Shown piece by piece: positions 34,485-43,570 of a DNA stretch of 64,000 bases (position 1 is the first letter of the stretch; the number at the start of each line of letters is the position of its first letter). The stretch comes from Oscillatoria salina IIICB1. Its GTDB lineage: Bacteria > Cyanobacteriota > Cyanobacteriia > Cyanobacteriales > SIO1D9. The stretch is taken from assembly GCF_020144665.1 (NCBI RefSeq), contig NZ_JAAHBQ010000019.1:1-64000 (forward strand), read 5' to 3'. The translations under genes were made by a program, and so were the position numbers. The notes under the pieces are model-generated. The model saw only the letters and a list, made by a program, of their open reading frames with translations, ran no database searches and was not told where the DNA came from.

Positions 34485-35438
34485 TTAAAGCATCGAGAGT
34501 TCGCCCATCACTTCCAAACGCTTATACTTACCCAGATTCATAAACATTTCTGCTAGCTCTTCGGATACAGAAGGACTAATCCAGCCAACTTGCCTGAGTA
34601 AATGAATTGCGACAGCATATTTAGCTCGTTTTGCACCGTCAGCCACTTTAATAGCTAAACCCATACCCTCGCCAACTCGCCCAATACATTGAATACCTTC
34701 TGCGCCCGACTTACTCACCAATTCACCTTCAGTTAAACGCATTAACTCAGTATCAAAAGCACCGTCTCCAGCTACCATCCTTGGATGATAAGTCATCGCC
34801 CGGACAATTCGTTCGAGATCTAAACTATTTCCCGACGCTAGTTGAGCATATAGTCCCGCCATTTGTCCTAGCTCCAGAAAATAAGTTGGCGCACCGCAGT
34901 CATCGTGGGCGCTAATAAACTCTTCTCCGGGCATCCGGAGTAACTCAGCTATTTTGCTCAAAATTAACTTTTGCACTGGGCGATCGCGCTGTAAATAGTC
35001 TTCGAGAGACCATTGACGTTGTTTGCAGACAGCTAACATTCCCGCGTGTTTTCCCGAACAATTATGTTGCAGTGGGCTTTGAGCATTAGCTGGAATCGGA
35101 CACTGAAGGGCGCTAGGATCGAGATCGCAACGCCAAAGAATATTAAATACCTGTCGAGCTTGTTCTACCGTACCTTGGTGAGAACTACAGATAATCGCTA
35201 AATCTTTGTCAGTGAGATTGTAACGTTCTGGGATACCAGAAGTAACCACTGCCAAAGCCTGGAAAGGTTTCAATGCCGAACGGACGAAGGAAGCAGTTGC
35301 GGCATTACCTGCTACTGATAAGACACGCCCTCGCTCGTCACAAACTGCGGCAGTAACGCGATGGGTGGATTCAACAATTCCTTCCCGCAGTAAATGAACT
35401 TCTAGTTCTGGTGCTTGAGTTCTTTTTCCCCTTGTCAT
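34485..35438 (-). CDS. Asparaginase (L-asparaginase II / Rhizobium-type family)
   Basis: A 317-residue protein of the asparaginase II family (related to the R. etli inducible enzyme, not the E. coli AnsB type). Conserved blocks include RSALKPFQALAVV, AIICSSHQGT (Ser-His), QHNCSGKHAGMLAVC and HDDCGAPTYFL, where Ser, Lys and Cys form the family's active site. It would hydrolyse asparagine to aspartate and ammonia. It ends exactly where the duplicated tRNA upstream sequence begins. Confidence 0.9.
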   Translation of the reverse strand: MTRGKRTQAPELEVHLLREGIVESTHRVTAAVCDERGRVLSVAGNAATASFVRSALKPFQALAVVTSGIPERYNLTDKDLAIICSSHQGTVEQARQVFNILWRCDLDPSALQCPIPANAQSPLQHNCSGKHAGMLAVCKQRQWSLEDYLQRDRPVQKLILSKIAELLRMPGEEFISAHDDCGAPTYFLELGQMAGLYAQLASGNSLDLERIVRAMTYHPRMVAGDGAFDTELMRLTEGELVSKSGAEGIQCIGRVGEGMGLAIKVADGAKRAKYAVAIHLLRQVGWISPSVSEELAEMFMNLGKYKRLEVMGELSML

Positions 35439-35501
35439 GCGTTCGTTTTTAACATTTTTGATCTGATGAAATCGAAGTCTTTGTTACAATTTTTAACTTG
35501 C

Positions 35502-35999
35502 CTACAGTAACCAAAGTAAACTACCACTAACGATGAGCAAGGTAAAAATAGCGAAAGTTTGCTCTAAGCGAAGCAAAACTGGCTGAACTTGGTAAGAAAC
35601 AATCAGGCGATCGCGTTCTAAGACTTCAGTTGGTTTTTGCCAGCTTTGACCATCGTACCAGCCGGACTCTTCATAAAATACCGTTTCTGTTTGAAGGCGA
35701 TCGCGAATGTAGCGCCAGCCTAAGTATAGCCGCAGGACAATCAGTGTCACCAATGCCCCTGCACCAGCCGCACCGCAAAGGGCAAATTTAAGCGGATCTT
35801 TTTCTGGTGTAAAACTAGCCGCCGCGATCGGTCCAGCGACAATCCAGCCCCACAGCCAAACCCAAGCTAATTTCCGCCAATAAGCTAATAAATCAAGTTT
35901 TGCCCAACTATAAAACCAAGAATCTTTTAATTGTTCGTACTCATTCAGTGGTTGTTGTTCGCTGGGAACCGGACAAACAGAAACAAAAGATTGCTTCAT
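35502..35999 (-). CDS. CGLD27-family membrane protein
   Basis: A 165-residue membrane protein with about three hydrophobic segments (around 43-62, 73-94 and 148-165). The N-terminal CPVPSEQQPLNEYEQLKDSWFYSW is the signature of the CGLD27/DUF1230 family conserved in cyanobacteria and plastids; the plant homologue affects thylakoid iron or chlorophyll homeostasis. Its ATG overlaps the rsfS stop by four bases, showing coupling. Confidence 0.9.
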   Translation of the reverse strand: MKQSFVSVCPVPSEQQPLNEYEQLKDSWFYSWAKLDLLAYWRKLAWVWLWGWIVAGPIAAASFTPEKDPLKFALCGAAGAGALVTLIVLRLYLGWRYIRDRLQTETVFYEESGWYDGQSWQKPTEVLERDRLIVSYQVQPVLLRLEQTFAIFTLLIVSGSLLWLL

Positions 36000-36442
36000 T
36001 GATTATTGCTCCCACTACCTTCGAGACTAGAAAATTCTAGTTTTTCAGCGTGTCCCCAAAAAGCTTCCAGGTTGTAATATTCCCTTTCTTTAGGCAGCAT
36101 AATGTGAACGATGACTTCACCGTAATCTAGTAACACCCAACTTCCTTCAGTTTGTCCTTCGATTCGCAGGGGACGACGCTGCCAATTTTCTGCGACCTTT
36201 TCTTGAATCAAGTCAGAAATAGCGCGTACCTGCGCCTTAGAATAACCCGTTACAAGGGTGAAGTAATCAGCGATATAGGAAACTTCTTCAACACCCAGGA
36301 TAACTATATCCCCTGCTTTGCGGTCATCTGCGGCGGCTGCAATAGTCATCGCTAGGTTTTTGCTGGTATCCTGTTCTCTTGCCTCACGGGCGATCGCGGT
36401 AGGCGAATATTTATTGAGATTGTGTTGATGATTTTCTGACAT
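35996..36442 (-). CDS. rsfS: Ribosomal silencing factor RsfS
   Basis: RsfS binds ribosomal protein uL14 and blocks subunit joining during starvation. The 148-residue protein has the RsfS core: DIVILGVEEVSYIADYFTLVTG, then VRAISDLIQEKV, then WVLLDYGEVIVHIMLPKEREYYNLE. A polar N-terminal extension of about 30 residues precedes it. It sits between yqeK and the CGLD27 gene on the same strand, a common cyanobacterial order. Confidence 0.94.
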   Translation of the reverse strand: MSENHQHNLNKYSPTAIAREAREQDTSKNLAMTIAAAADDRKAGDIVILGVEEVSYIADYFTLVTGYSKAQVRAISDLIQEKVAENWQRRPLRIEGQTEGSWVLLDYGEVIVHIMLPKEREYYNLEAFWGHAEKLEFSSLEGSGSNNQ

Positions 36443-36538
36443 TCAATCTTTAAATTACTAAACTTTTTCAGCTTCAAGGAAAGTCTCTTAAGCGATCGGT
36501 TGCTGATGCTTTCTATGATAGTAGCGATCGCTTGTTTG

Positions 36539-37147
36539 TTAGTCAGCTTGAAGCAGATTTTTATTTTTGGCTAGTTTTATCTTAGCTAAAGCCCAATTAC
36601 GAGTAAAAATCGTACGCGGATGAATCGCTCGTTTCTTCGCGAGTAAATGACGTAGACAGAGATCGCTGGTTTGCCAAACAGCTTGATACAAATTTTTCCG
36701 ACTGACTTGACGGATTGCCTCTAGTTCTGCACTTTCGCCTCTACTTGGCTCTAAGGCATCAGCTACATAAAGAATACAACTTAGGTCACTCATCTCAGCA
36801 TTTCCCAAAGTATGATTGCGGATTGCGGCTAAAACTTCTTCATCCTCAACACCAAATTTATCTCTGGCGATAATCGCACTCACATCGGCGTGCAATAAGT
36901 GAGGATTAGCCTCGCAGATCGAATCTATGGCTATTTTTTCTGCACGAGCAATTTCTAATAAGCGAGTAGGCGGAAAATATTTTGCCAAATCATGTAGCAA
37001 ACCTGCTTTGGCTGCTTTTTGCTCGTCCAACTGGTAACATCGAGCTAAATCTGAAGCCATATTTTCTACGCCCTGGATATGGATTATTCTTGAAGCAGGT
37101 ACATTGTCTGCTAACCAGGCTAATACCTGTTCGCGCTGACAAGCCAT
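36539..37147 (-). CDS. yqeK: YqeK-type symmetrical Ap4A hydrolase (HD domain)
   Basis: A 202-residue HD-superfamily protein. The metal-binding motif is AKAGLLHDLAKYFPP with further His in HLLHADVSA and IRNHTLG. YqeK proteins split diadenosine tetraphosphate and are often found next to rsfS, as here. The ATG at 37145-37147 is preferred to a TTG six codons upstream. Confidence 0.92.
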   Translation of the reverse strand: MACQREQVLAWLADNVPASRIIHIQGVENMASDLARCYQLDEQKAAKAGLLHDLAKYFPPTRLLEIARAEKIAIDSICEANPHLLHADVSAIIARDKFGVEDEEVLAAIRNHTLGNAEMSDLSCILYVADALEPSRGESAELEAIRQVSRKNLYQAVWQTSDLCLRHLLAKKRAIHPRTIFTRNWALAKIKLAKNKNLLQAD

Positions 37148-37183
37148 AAAATTTTTTCGCTGCAAAATTGTTTTTATTGTAGA

Positions 37184-38413
37184 TCAACCTTGAGTAACAG
37201 CTAGAAAAAGTTGCTCATAGCGTTCTAAAGCCGACTCAAACGAATAATTAGCGATCGCGTGTTCTCGGCTTTGCTTACCCAATTGAGCTACTTTCTCTGG
37301 ATTGAAATATAATTCTTTAATTGCATTGGCAAGTGCCTGGGGATCTTCGGGCGGAACCACAATCCCCCCTCCACTAGCTTTAATTGCCTTAGCAGCAGTC
37401 CCCGTGGCTGGAACAGAAGCGATAATTGCTCGACCACTAGCTAACAACACTTGGATTTTAGAAGGCATATTAAAAGCAATTACGTTGCGCTTTTGCACCA
37501 CTAAACCAATATCCGCCGCCGCTAACATTTCTGGTAGTCGAGGGCGGGGTTGAAAAGGTAAAAGTAAGACATTATCCGCACCACATCGCTTACACCGTCG
37601 TTCCAGTCTGGCTAAAGCTTTTTCCTCGCCAACAATCACAAATTCGATCTTTTCGAGATCTCGTAACTGACTAGCTGCTTCAATAACAGTTTCTAAACCT
37701 TGAGTCAGGGCAATATTTCCTGAATACATAATGACAAACTTACCTTCTAGGTAATGTTCTTGACGAAAGGTATTGTTTTCCTCCGGTAAGGGTTTAATAA
37801 AGTTAACATTTACCCAGTTAGGAATCAGCGTAATTTTCTCTGCGGGAACTTTTTTCATCAGGAGATTATCCACAAAACCTTCAGAAATCACGCTGATTTT
37901 TGTAGCAATGCGATAGGCAAATTTTTCTAAACCTTCAAAAATGCGAATTAGTTTTTTGTTTGTCAGTAGTCCCACATGAACAGCAGCATCGGGAAGAATA
38001 TCCTGAAGATTTAAAACTACTGGAACCTGATACAACCATCCCAACACTGCCGCAGGTACGCCCACTGGTAGTCCCGGTACTGTCAGCAGAATTACATCTG
38101 GACGAGGACCAAAGAGTGCTTGGATAAAGCTAAGAATCACAAAACTAATTTCAAATAAGGCTCGATTGCGAAAATTTCTTTGCGGACTAGCCCTCACGTA
38201 ACAGCGCTGTACTTTAACGCCATTAAGTTGTTCGGTGAGATACAATTTGCCTTTGTATTCATCATAAATTTCGCTGTTTGGATACCAAGGCATAGCGGTG
38301 ACTACTCGCACTTGATGACCCCGTTTGACTAAACCTTCTGCTAGTTCCGTCATTAACGGGGCAATACCGATTGGTTCTGGGTAGTAGTTGTAGGAATAAA
38401 TGAGGATGCGCAT
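37184..38413 (-). CDS. Glycosyltransferase family 4 (WcaI-like)
   Basis: A 409-residue GT-B glycosyltransferase. It begins MRILIYSYNYYPEPIGIAPL, as in the WcaI/colanic-acid type, and has the GT4 donor-site region VIMYSGNIALTQGLETVIEA and the E-x7-E-type region near VVPPEDPQALANAI. It probably adds a sugar to an exopolysaccharide or lipid-linked glycan. The ATG at 38411-38413 is preferred; an upstream TTG frame adds 13 residues without support. A sugar transferase gene lies 2.3 kb away. Confidence 0.88.
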   Translation of the reverse strand: MRILIYSYNYYPEPIGIAPLMTELAEGLVKRGHQVRVVTAMPWYPNSEIYDEYKGKLYLTEQLNGVKVQRCYVRASPQRNFRNRALFEISFVILSFIQALFGPRPDVILLTVPGLPVGVPAAVLGWLYQVPVVLNLQDILPDAAVHVGLLTNKKLIRIFEGLEKFAYRIATKISVISEGFVDNLLMKKVPAEKITLIPNWVNVNFIKPLPEENNTFRQEHYLEGKFVIMYSGNIALTQGLETVIEAASQLRDLEKIEFVIVGEEKALARLERRCKRCGADNVLLLPFQPRPRLPEMLAAADIGLVVQKRNVIAFNMPSKIQVLLASGRAIIASVPATGTAAKAIKASGGGIVVPPEDPQALANAIKELYFNPEKVAQLGKQSREHAIANYSFESALERYEQLFLAVTQG

Positions 38414-38693
38414 ACTACAGTCTAGGTCGATTTGTTGATTTTTGGTCAGCAAGAATAGTCACCCGATTACAGGGTACCCACACTGTTGCAAGACGATCGC
38501 ATTGGTGAAAGTAAAATTTGGCATTCTTTAACAACTTATAAAGATTAGTTAGATTTTTGGGTTTTAGCTTTCTGTTGACTTATACTTGCCCCAGAACTAG
38601 AGATCGGGTAATTTATTCTCCCTAACAATAAAAAACCTGTCTGTTGGGATAGGGAACTTTTCTGGTTACAAGTCAAAATTAAAAGCATTGGTG

Positions 38694-39224
38694 ATGACAA
38701 TTAGTATGTTTATGAAGTTCTTTAAACGTTTGCCAAAAATTTTTGCTCCTTTATTGCTAGCTGCCTTGCTATTATTTACTGCTTGTGCTAGCGAACCTCC
38801 TTCTCGTTTCGATCGAGCTCAACAAGAAAGCACTCAACGGGGTGCTAGTTCTGTTTCTCAAGAATCGGTAGCTGGCGGTCAATTTAACAAGTTTTTCCCG
38901 AAAGCTGCGGGAGGTTACGATCTGGTTTACACCCAAGAGAAAAAAGGTTTTGCCGAAGCGAAACTGAAACGCGATGGTCAGGAAGTGGCAGTGTTATCAA
39001 TTTCTGATACTGTTAATAATCCTAGTGCTACCAACAAGTTTGAGAATAGCAATCAGACAATCGCTGGCTATCCAGCAGCTAGTCAAGGAAGTACGGGTAC
39101 TGCGATTTTAGTATCCAATCGCTACCAAGTGAAAGTACAAAGCCGCGATCCAGCTTTTAGCGCTAGCGATCGCCTTGATTGGTTAACTAAATTTGACCTG
39201 AGCAGTTTGGCTCGATTGCAATAA
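38694..39224 (+). CDS. Lipoprotein, unknown function
   Basis: A protein of about 176 residues with a lipoprotein signal (LLLAALLLFTAC, Cys then ASE) after a basic N-terminus. In-frame ATGs at 38694, 38706 and 38712 all keep the signal; the last gives the most usual length. The mature part has a low-complexity Ser/Gln/Arg linker, then a strand-rich domain (about residues 60-175) with QVKVQSRDPAFSASDRLDWL. Cyanobacterial membrane-anchored unknown. Its neighbour 39295 may share the transcript. Confidence 0.75.
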   Translation: MTISMFMKFFKRLPKIFAPLLLAALLLFTACASEPPSRFDRAQQESTQRGASSVSQESVAGGQFNKFFPKAAGGYDLVYTQEKKGFAEAKLKRDGQEVAVLSISDTVNNPSATNKFENSNQTIAGYPAASQGSTGTAILVSNRYQVKVQSRDPAFSASDRLDWLTKFDLSSLARLQ

Positions 39225-39294
39225 CTAACTGCTTTCATTAAAACAACCTCTTCTCAAAAAAATCATTACATACTGCGTTTAAGGAGTAATTCAA

Positions 39295-40185
39295 GTGAGC
39301 GAAGCAATTTTTCGCTTGGTTGACGATCTACCAACCAATAATTTAACAGTTCGTGCTTTAAGAGCGCTCGATTTTATCGTTCCCGGTCATTGGGATAATA
39401 CGGTTGGTTTTGAAAATACGATCCGTAAAGTCACGGGCGAAACTGATGAAGAACTAATTCAGCAAATCGGCGATCGCGCGATCTGGCTTTATAATGACAA
39501 ATCTCAAGGTTATCAGCGAGCAATGTGGCTCTATCGCACTGTCGATCGTACTGATAAAGCTTTGGCAACTGCTGCTTTGGCTAATAAAGTTGGAGACAAA
39601 ATTCCTTTAATTGGTGGGCTTCTCAATCGCGTTACGCCGAAGGCTGATAAAGCTCAATCAATCGACCTTGCTCTTAAGTTAGTGGTTGAGTTAGTTGCTT
39701 TCTGTCAAATCAATGGCATTCCTGGAGACAGTATTGGCGATTTTGTCAAGTCCTTGGGCGAATATAGTGGCGAATCTTTGATGCGAATGGCGGCTTTAGT
39801 TTGTTTTGATGGTTTAATTCCTCTCGGACCTGATTTCATTAAGCAAACACAAGCGACGATCGACCGCATTAGTCCGCGAGATTTAGAAGAGAATGCTACT
39901 TTTTCCCAAGTTAGTGATTCGATTCCTGGAGAAAATAGCTCAGGGAAATTAAACTTTATCGGTCGTAGCTTCGACTCGGTAAAAGGCTGGATGGGTGGTT
40001 TCGTAAATAATCATAATTTGACTCCGCAAAAAGTTGCCAACCAACTACAAAATTTTGTCGAATTTTCCGACGATAAGTTAGACTATTTGGCTGCTTTCCT
40101 CGACTTAAGTACCAACTACTACGAACATACAGGAACCCAAACTTTGGCTCGTCGGTTAATTGAAAGAGCGGCGGCAGAAATTTAA
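39295..40185 (+). CDS. Conserved cyanobacterial protein, unknown function
   Basis: A 296-residue, helix-rich soluble protein with no signal peptide. The start is GTG with AAGGAG ten bases before it. Repeated helical pairs occur (IGDRAIWLYNDKSQGYQRAMWLY; LDLSTNYYEHTGTQ). A possible membrane-interacting stretch is KIPLIGGLLNRV. I recognise it only as a kind of protein seen in cyanobacterial genomes and cannot name a function. It is 70 nt downstream of the lipoprotein gene. Confidence 0.75.
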   Translation: MSEAIFRLVDDLPTNNLTVRALRALDFIVPGHWDNTVGFENTIRKVTGETDEELIQQIGDRAIWLYNDKSQGYQRAMWLYRTVDRTDKALATAALANKVGDKIPLIGGLLNRVTPKADKAQSIDLALKLVVELVAFCQINGIPGDSIGDFVKSLGEYSGESLMRMAALVCFDGLIPLGPDFIKQTQATIDRISPRDLEENATFSQVSDSIPGENSSGKLNFIGRSFDSVKGWMGGFVNNHNLTPQKVANQLQNFVEFSDDKLDYLAAFLDLSTNYYEHTGTQTLARRLIERAAAEI

Positions 40186-40247
40186 AGCAAAATTTTTCTA
40201 GTAGTGGGCTAAACAATTCACCCACTACTAAGTTGTTAACGGTTTGA

Positions 40248-40727
40248 TTAACCAAGATTTTTCCGCAAAATTAGACAATTACGTCGGTTAGGCATTCGGA
40301 TGTATTTAACTTTGTCCATTACTTCGTGCATAAAAATAAGTCCTCTGCCTCCCTCTTTCATCAAGGGTTCGCTATTGTCTAATTTTTGAGTGTGAAGTTG
40401 GGCTTTCAAATTGAAAGGTTTTCCCCAATCGTAAATACGGATTTCGAGATAGTTAGTCAGAATAGTTACTTCCAAATCGATCGCCGTAGTTGGAGGTAGA
40501 TCGGAATGAGCGTGGAGAACCGCATTGGTAAAACCCTCAGTGAGAGCCAACTTGCACTGCCACAAACATTCTTCAGGTAAAAATGGTGCAGTAGTTTCTT
40601 CAAACCAAGATAAAACTCGGTTTAATTCCGTTATTTCAGTCTGCACCTGGAAGTGTAAATTTTGCCTCGGTTGACGATTAAGCAATAGTTGAAACCGTTG
40701 CTCGGGAATTGATTTAATAAGCACCAC
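40248..40727 (-). CDS. RsbW-like anti-sigma/serine kinase (HATPase)
   Basis: A 159-residue GHKL ATPase of the RsbW/SpoIIAB group. The N box is EGFTNAVLHAHSD, and the G1/G2 region is RIYDWGKPFNL with GGRGLIFMHEVMDKV. Such proteins phosphorylate a Ser on a STAS-domain partner in partner switching. It starts with GTG and overlaps the 3' end of the STAS-sugar transferase gene by 14 bases, so the two are translationally coupled and the fused STAS domain is the likely target. Confidence 0.88.
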   Translation of the reverse strand: MVLIKSIPEQRFQLLLNRQPRQNLHFQVQTEITELNRVLSWFEETTAPFLPEECLWQCKLALTEGFTNAVLHAHSDLPPTTAIDLEVTILTNYLEIRIYDWGKPFNLKAQLHTQKLDNSEPLMKEGGRGLIFMHEVMDKVKYIRMPNRRNCLILRKNLG

Positions 40728-41715
40728 TATTTTTCCGAAACAAGATCAAAATTGTTTTCGCAATCAGTTTAAAGTCGTACATTAGGCTCCAATTTTGCTG
40801 ATAACGGAGGTCGAGTTCGATCACATCTTCAAAATTTTTTACTTGCGATCGCCCGTTGACTTGCCACTCACCTGTCATTCCTGGCTTAACATCTAAACGT
40901 TGCCATGCGGGAACTTCATAGATATCAACTTCGTTGGGAGTTGGTGGTCTGGTACCGACCAAACTCATTTCTCCTTTAAGAACGTTCCAGAATTGAGGCA
41001 GTTCGTCGAGACTGGTACGTCTTAAGAAGCGCCCAACACGAGTAACGCGGGGATCGTTTTCGTTTTTGAAAATTGCACCACTGGCTTGATTCTTGACTTT
41101 AGCTTTCATCGCTTCGGCGTTGACGCACATCGAGCGAAATTTCCAAATTTTAAATCGCTTACCCATCCAACCGCAGCGAGTTTGTCCAAAAAAAAGTGGT
41201 CCTGGACTATCGATCTCGATGGCGATCGCGATCGGGATTAATAACACCCCGGTAATTGCTAAACCGATGATACTGCCAACAATATCTATACTTCGTTTTA
41301 CCCAGGAACGTACCGAAGGATGAGTAGTGGGTAGATGCTTCTCTGATAATTTTTTGGGACTTGCGCTGGGATCTTGGACGGGGGATTTGATGGTTAAAGT
41401 CCGATCCAGTCCGGTGATCGATAAAACTGCCATCATTGGCGGATGCACGTTCTGAAGTATTAATTTTATCTCTTTTTCCCGAGCAAGTTTAAGATTACTT
41501 ACTAAGGCACCAATCCCACTGCTGTCTATGAATGTGGTTTTGTTACAATCAAGAACAATTTGTTCTGGAAGTGCATCTTTCAAAAGCAGTAAATGTTGAA
41601 AGGCTTTCTTAAAGGCAACTGCTTCTAGTACCGCAATTCTGTGTGGCAGTTCCATGACCGCAGTGTCCTCAAAGAAAGTAATGGGGAAATCTACTTCTGG
41701 AGTTTGACTAATCAT
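40714..41715 (-). CDS. STAS domain fused to a polyprenyl-phosphate sugar transferase
   Basis: A 333-residue fusion. Residues 1-110 are an anti-anti-sigma STAS domain that keeps the phosphorylation motif DSSGIGAL (Asp64, Ser65, Ser66). A basic linker and one membrane helix (about 141-165) follow. Residues 166-333 are a bacterial sugar transferase domain (KRFKIWKFRSM, DELPQFWNVLKGEMSLVGTRPP), which starts exopolysaccharide units on undecaprenyl phosphate. The ATG is at 41713-41715. The neighbouring RsbW-like gene suggests that polysaccharide start is switched by Ser phosphorylation. Confidence 0.9.
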   Translation of the reverse strand: MISQTPEVDFPITFFEDTAVMELPHRIAVLEAVAFKKAFQHLLLLKDALPEQIVLDCNKTTFIDSSGIGALVSNLKLAREKEIKLILQNVHPPMMAVLSITGLDRTLTIKSPVQDPSASPKKLSEKHLPTTHPSVRSWVKRSIDIVGSIIGLAITGVLLIPIAIAIEIDSPGPLFFGQTRCGWMGKRFKIWKFRSMCVNAEAMKAKVKNQASGAIFKNENDPRVTRVGRFLRRTSLDELPQFWNVLKGEMSLVGTRPPTPNEVDIYEVPAWQRLDVKPGMTGEWQVNGRSQVKNFEDVIELDLRYQQNWSLMYDFKLIAKTILILFRKNSGAY

Positions 41716-41834
41716 CAGCAACCCGCTACTTACTCTGGCTCATTTCCTATCCTGACCTATATTTGGTCTCAATCTCACCTACTTCATCAAAACTTTTCAC
41801 TAATTTACTAATTTAAAGGTACTTTATTTTACCT

Positions 41835-42620
41835 ATGACTGAGTTAACTGAGCAAAAGGCTCGACTGGTAGAACTTTTCAGTGCAATTCAAGGTGAAGGA
41901 TTCAATGTTGGTTCGCGGCAAATTTTTATCCGTTTTGCTGTCTGCGACTTGCGCTGTCACTTTTGTGATAGTGCTAATACTTGGAGCGTTCCTTCTACTT
42001 GTCGGATTGAGAAAACCCCTGGACTGCGCGATTTTGAAATTCACTCTAACCCAGTGAAGCTACTAACGTTACTCAATTGGGTCGAAAGACAAAATTTACC
42101 TCGATTGCATGACAGTGTTAGTCTTACTGGGGGCGAACCGCTTTTACACGCTCGCTTTTTGCAGGAGTTTCTGCCGAAGCTCAAAGATGTTACTCAACTA
42201 TCAGTTTATTTGGAAACTGGCGGTCATCGCTCACAAGAGTTATCTTTAGTTTTGCCCTACTTAAATTCCGTGGGTATGGATATTAAACTACCAAGTGTGA
42301 GTGGAGAAGAACATTGGCAAAGTCACCGCTTGTTTTTGCAACGGTGTTTTGATGCTTCGGTGCAGGTTTTTGTGAAGTTAATTATTTCCGATCGCACTAA
42401 TCCGGATGAGTTAATTCAGGCGGCAGAACTAGTGGCTGCGGTTAGTCCGGAAATTCCGGTGTTTTTGCAGCCAGTAACTTCTTTGCAAGTACCTTTGGCA
42501 GCCGGGGCGGTACTTCCTCCTTCTCCAGAGCAAGTTCTGGCTTGGCAAAAGTTAATGAAAAACTTGCTCTTGTCGGTACGGGTAGTGCCACAAACCCATA
42601 AATATCTGGCTCAACTTTGA
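41835..42620 (+). CDS. queE: 7-carboxy-7-deazaguanine synthase
   Basis: QueE converts 6-carboxy-tetrahydropterin to 7-carboxy-7-deazaguanine, a step of queuosine synthesis, by radical SAM chemistry. The cluster motif is CDLRCHFC (Cys37, Cys41, Cys44), preceded by FSAIQGEGFNVGSRQIFIRF, and followed by SLTGGEPLLH. The 261-residue length is somewhat above the usual 210-250. Its stop overlaps the convergent DUF3318 gene by 10 bases. Confidence 0.93.
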   Translation: MTELTEQKARLVELFSAIQGEGFNVGSRQIFIRFAVCDLRCHFCDSANTWSVPSTCRIEKTPGLRDFEIHSNPVKLLTLLNWVERQNLPRLHDSVSLTGGEPLLHARFLQEFLPKLKDVTQLSVYLETGGHRSQELSLVLPYLNSVGMDIKLPSVSGEEHWQSHRLFLQRCFDASVQVFVKLIISDRTNPDELIQAAELVAAVSPEIPVFLQPVTSLQVPLAAGAVLPPSPEQVLAWQKLMKNLLLSVRVVPQTHKYLAQL

Positions 42621-43261
42621 GTTCTGCCTTCTTTTTGTGCTTTCATTTGGGCTTTGGCTTTGGCGGCGCTACGTCGCAAGGCTTGCAGTCTGGCTTCGTA
42701 TTTTTTCCGTTGCCGACGACCGGGGGTTTGCTCGATTAGGGTTTTTAAGGCGCTGCCAAGGCTCTTATAGGCGTTAGGGAGAGTGTAATTAAAGCGGGTT
42801 GCTAGGGCGATCGCTTTTTCGTCTGCTTCGATGGCTTCTTGTAAGGTTCTCTCTCCGTTATTTTTCTGCCAGAGTCGGTAGCCGGAAATGCCGCATAAGG
42901 CTAGGGCTAACAAGAGTAACAGTCCGTCTTGTACCCAGAGTTCGCCGACTGCGCCGCCTAATCCGATGGCTAAGGCTGCCATCTCCCATCCTTCTCTGGG
43001 AATCGTATCGTTTTGAATCCGGGCAACTTCGTGCCAAAATACGAGGTTGCGCTGGTCAATGGCAAGGTTTTCCCATTTGGCAAGGTCGATTTGGATTTCC
43101 ACCTCGTCTCTGCCGATTTCTTCACAGCGAATTAAGGGTGGGTTGATTTCTGTGGTTGCTTCTACCATGACCCAACTTTGCAATTCCGGCGGTAATAAGG
43201 TTTTTAAGCGCCGGAGTTCGCTCATTTCGGCTCTAGCAGAATAGGTTGCATAAGATGTCAT
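42611..43261 (-). CDS. DUF3318 family membrane protein
   Basis: A 216-residue cyanobacterial protein. After an N-terminal soluble part (ELRRLKTLLPPELQSWV) there is a zinc-protease-like LVFWHEVARIQ segment (HE only; no full HExxH). One membrane segment follows (LLLLLALALCGISGY, about 114-128), and the C-terminus is basic and helical. The family function is unknown. The ATG at 43259-43261 is preferred over a TTG nine codons upstream. Confidence 0.82.
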   Translation of the reverse strand: MTSYATYSARAEMSELRRLKTLLPPELQSWVMVEATTEINPPLIRCEEIGRDEVEIQIDLAKWENLAIDQRNLVFWHEVARIQNDTIPREGWEMAALAIGLGGAVGELWVQDGLLLLLALALCGISGYRLWQKNNGERTLQEAIEADEKAIALATRFNYTLPNAYKSLGSALKTLIEQTPGRRQRKKYEARLQALRRSAAKAKAQMKAQKEGRTQS

Positions 43262-43570
43262 AAATCTGTCTTGTACTTCCTCAAACAAACATGAATATTA
43301 TTTAGTATCTTAGCGGTCTGGATCGACACAGACACGCCTTTTCTTGACTTTAGCAATGATTTGTGGTTTTGAGGTGGTCTGCTTTTCCCTACCTGGTTTT
43401 CTTGTTTGGTGAAATTAGGTTATTTTGGCTGAATAGGTTGAATATTTAAGAGCATTTCCAGTTTATCGGCTCGATTGACTCTTTTTCAACTTTTCCTGCT
43501 TGGATTTAGTCGAGATTGGCAAATCAAAGTTATTGGCAACCTTGACAATTTTCTAAAAATATGTGAATGC

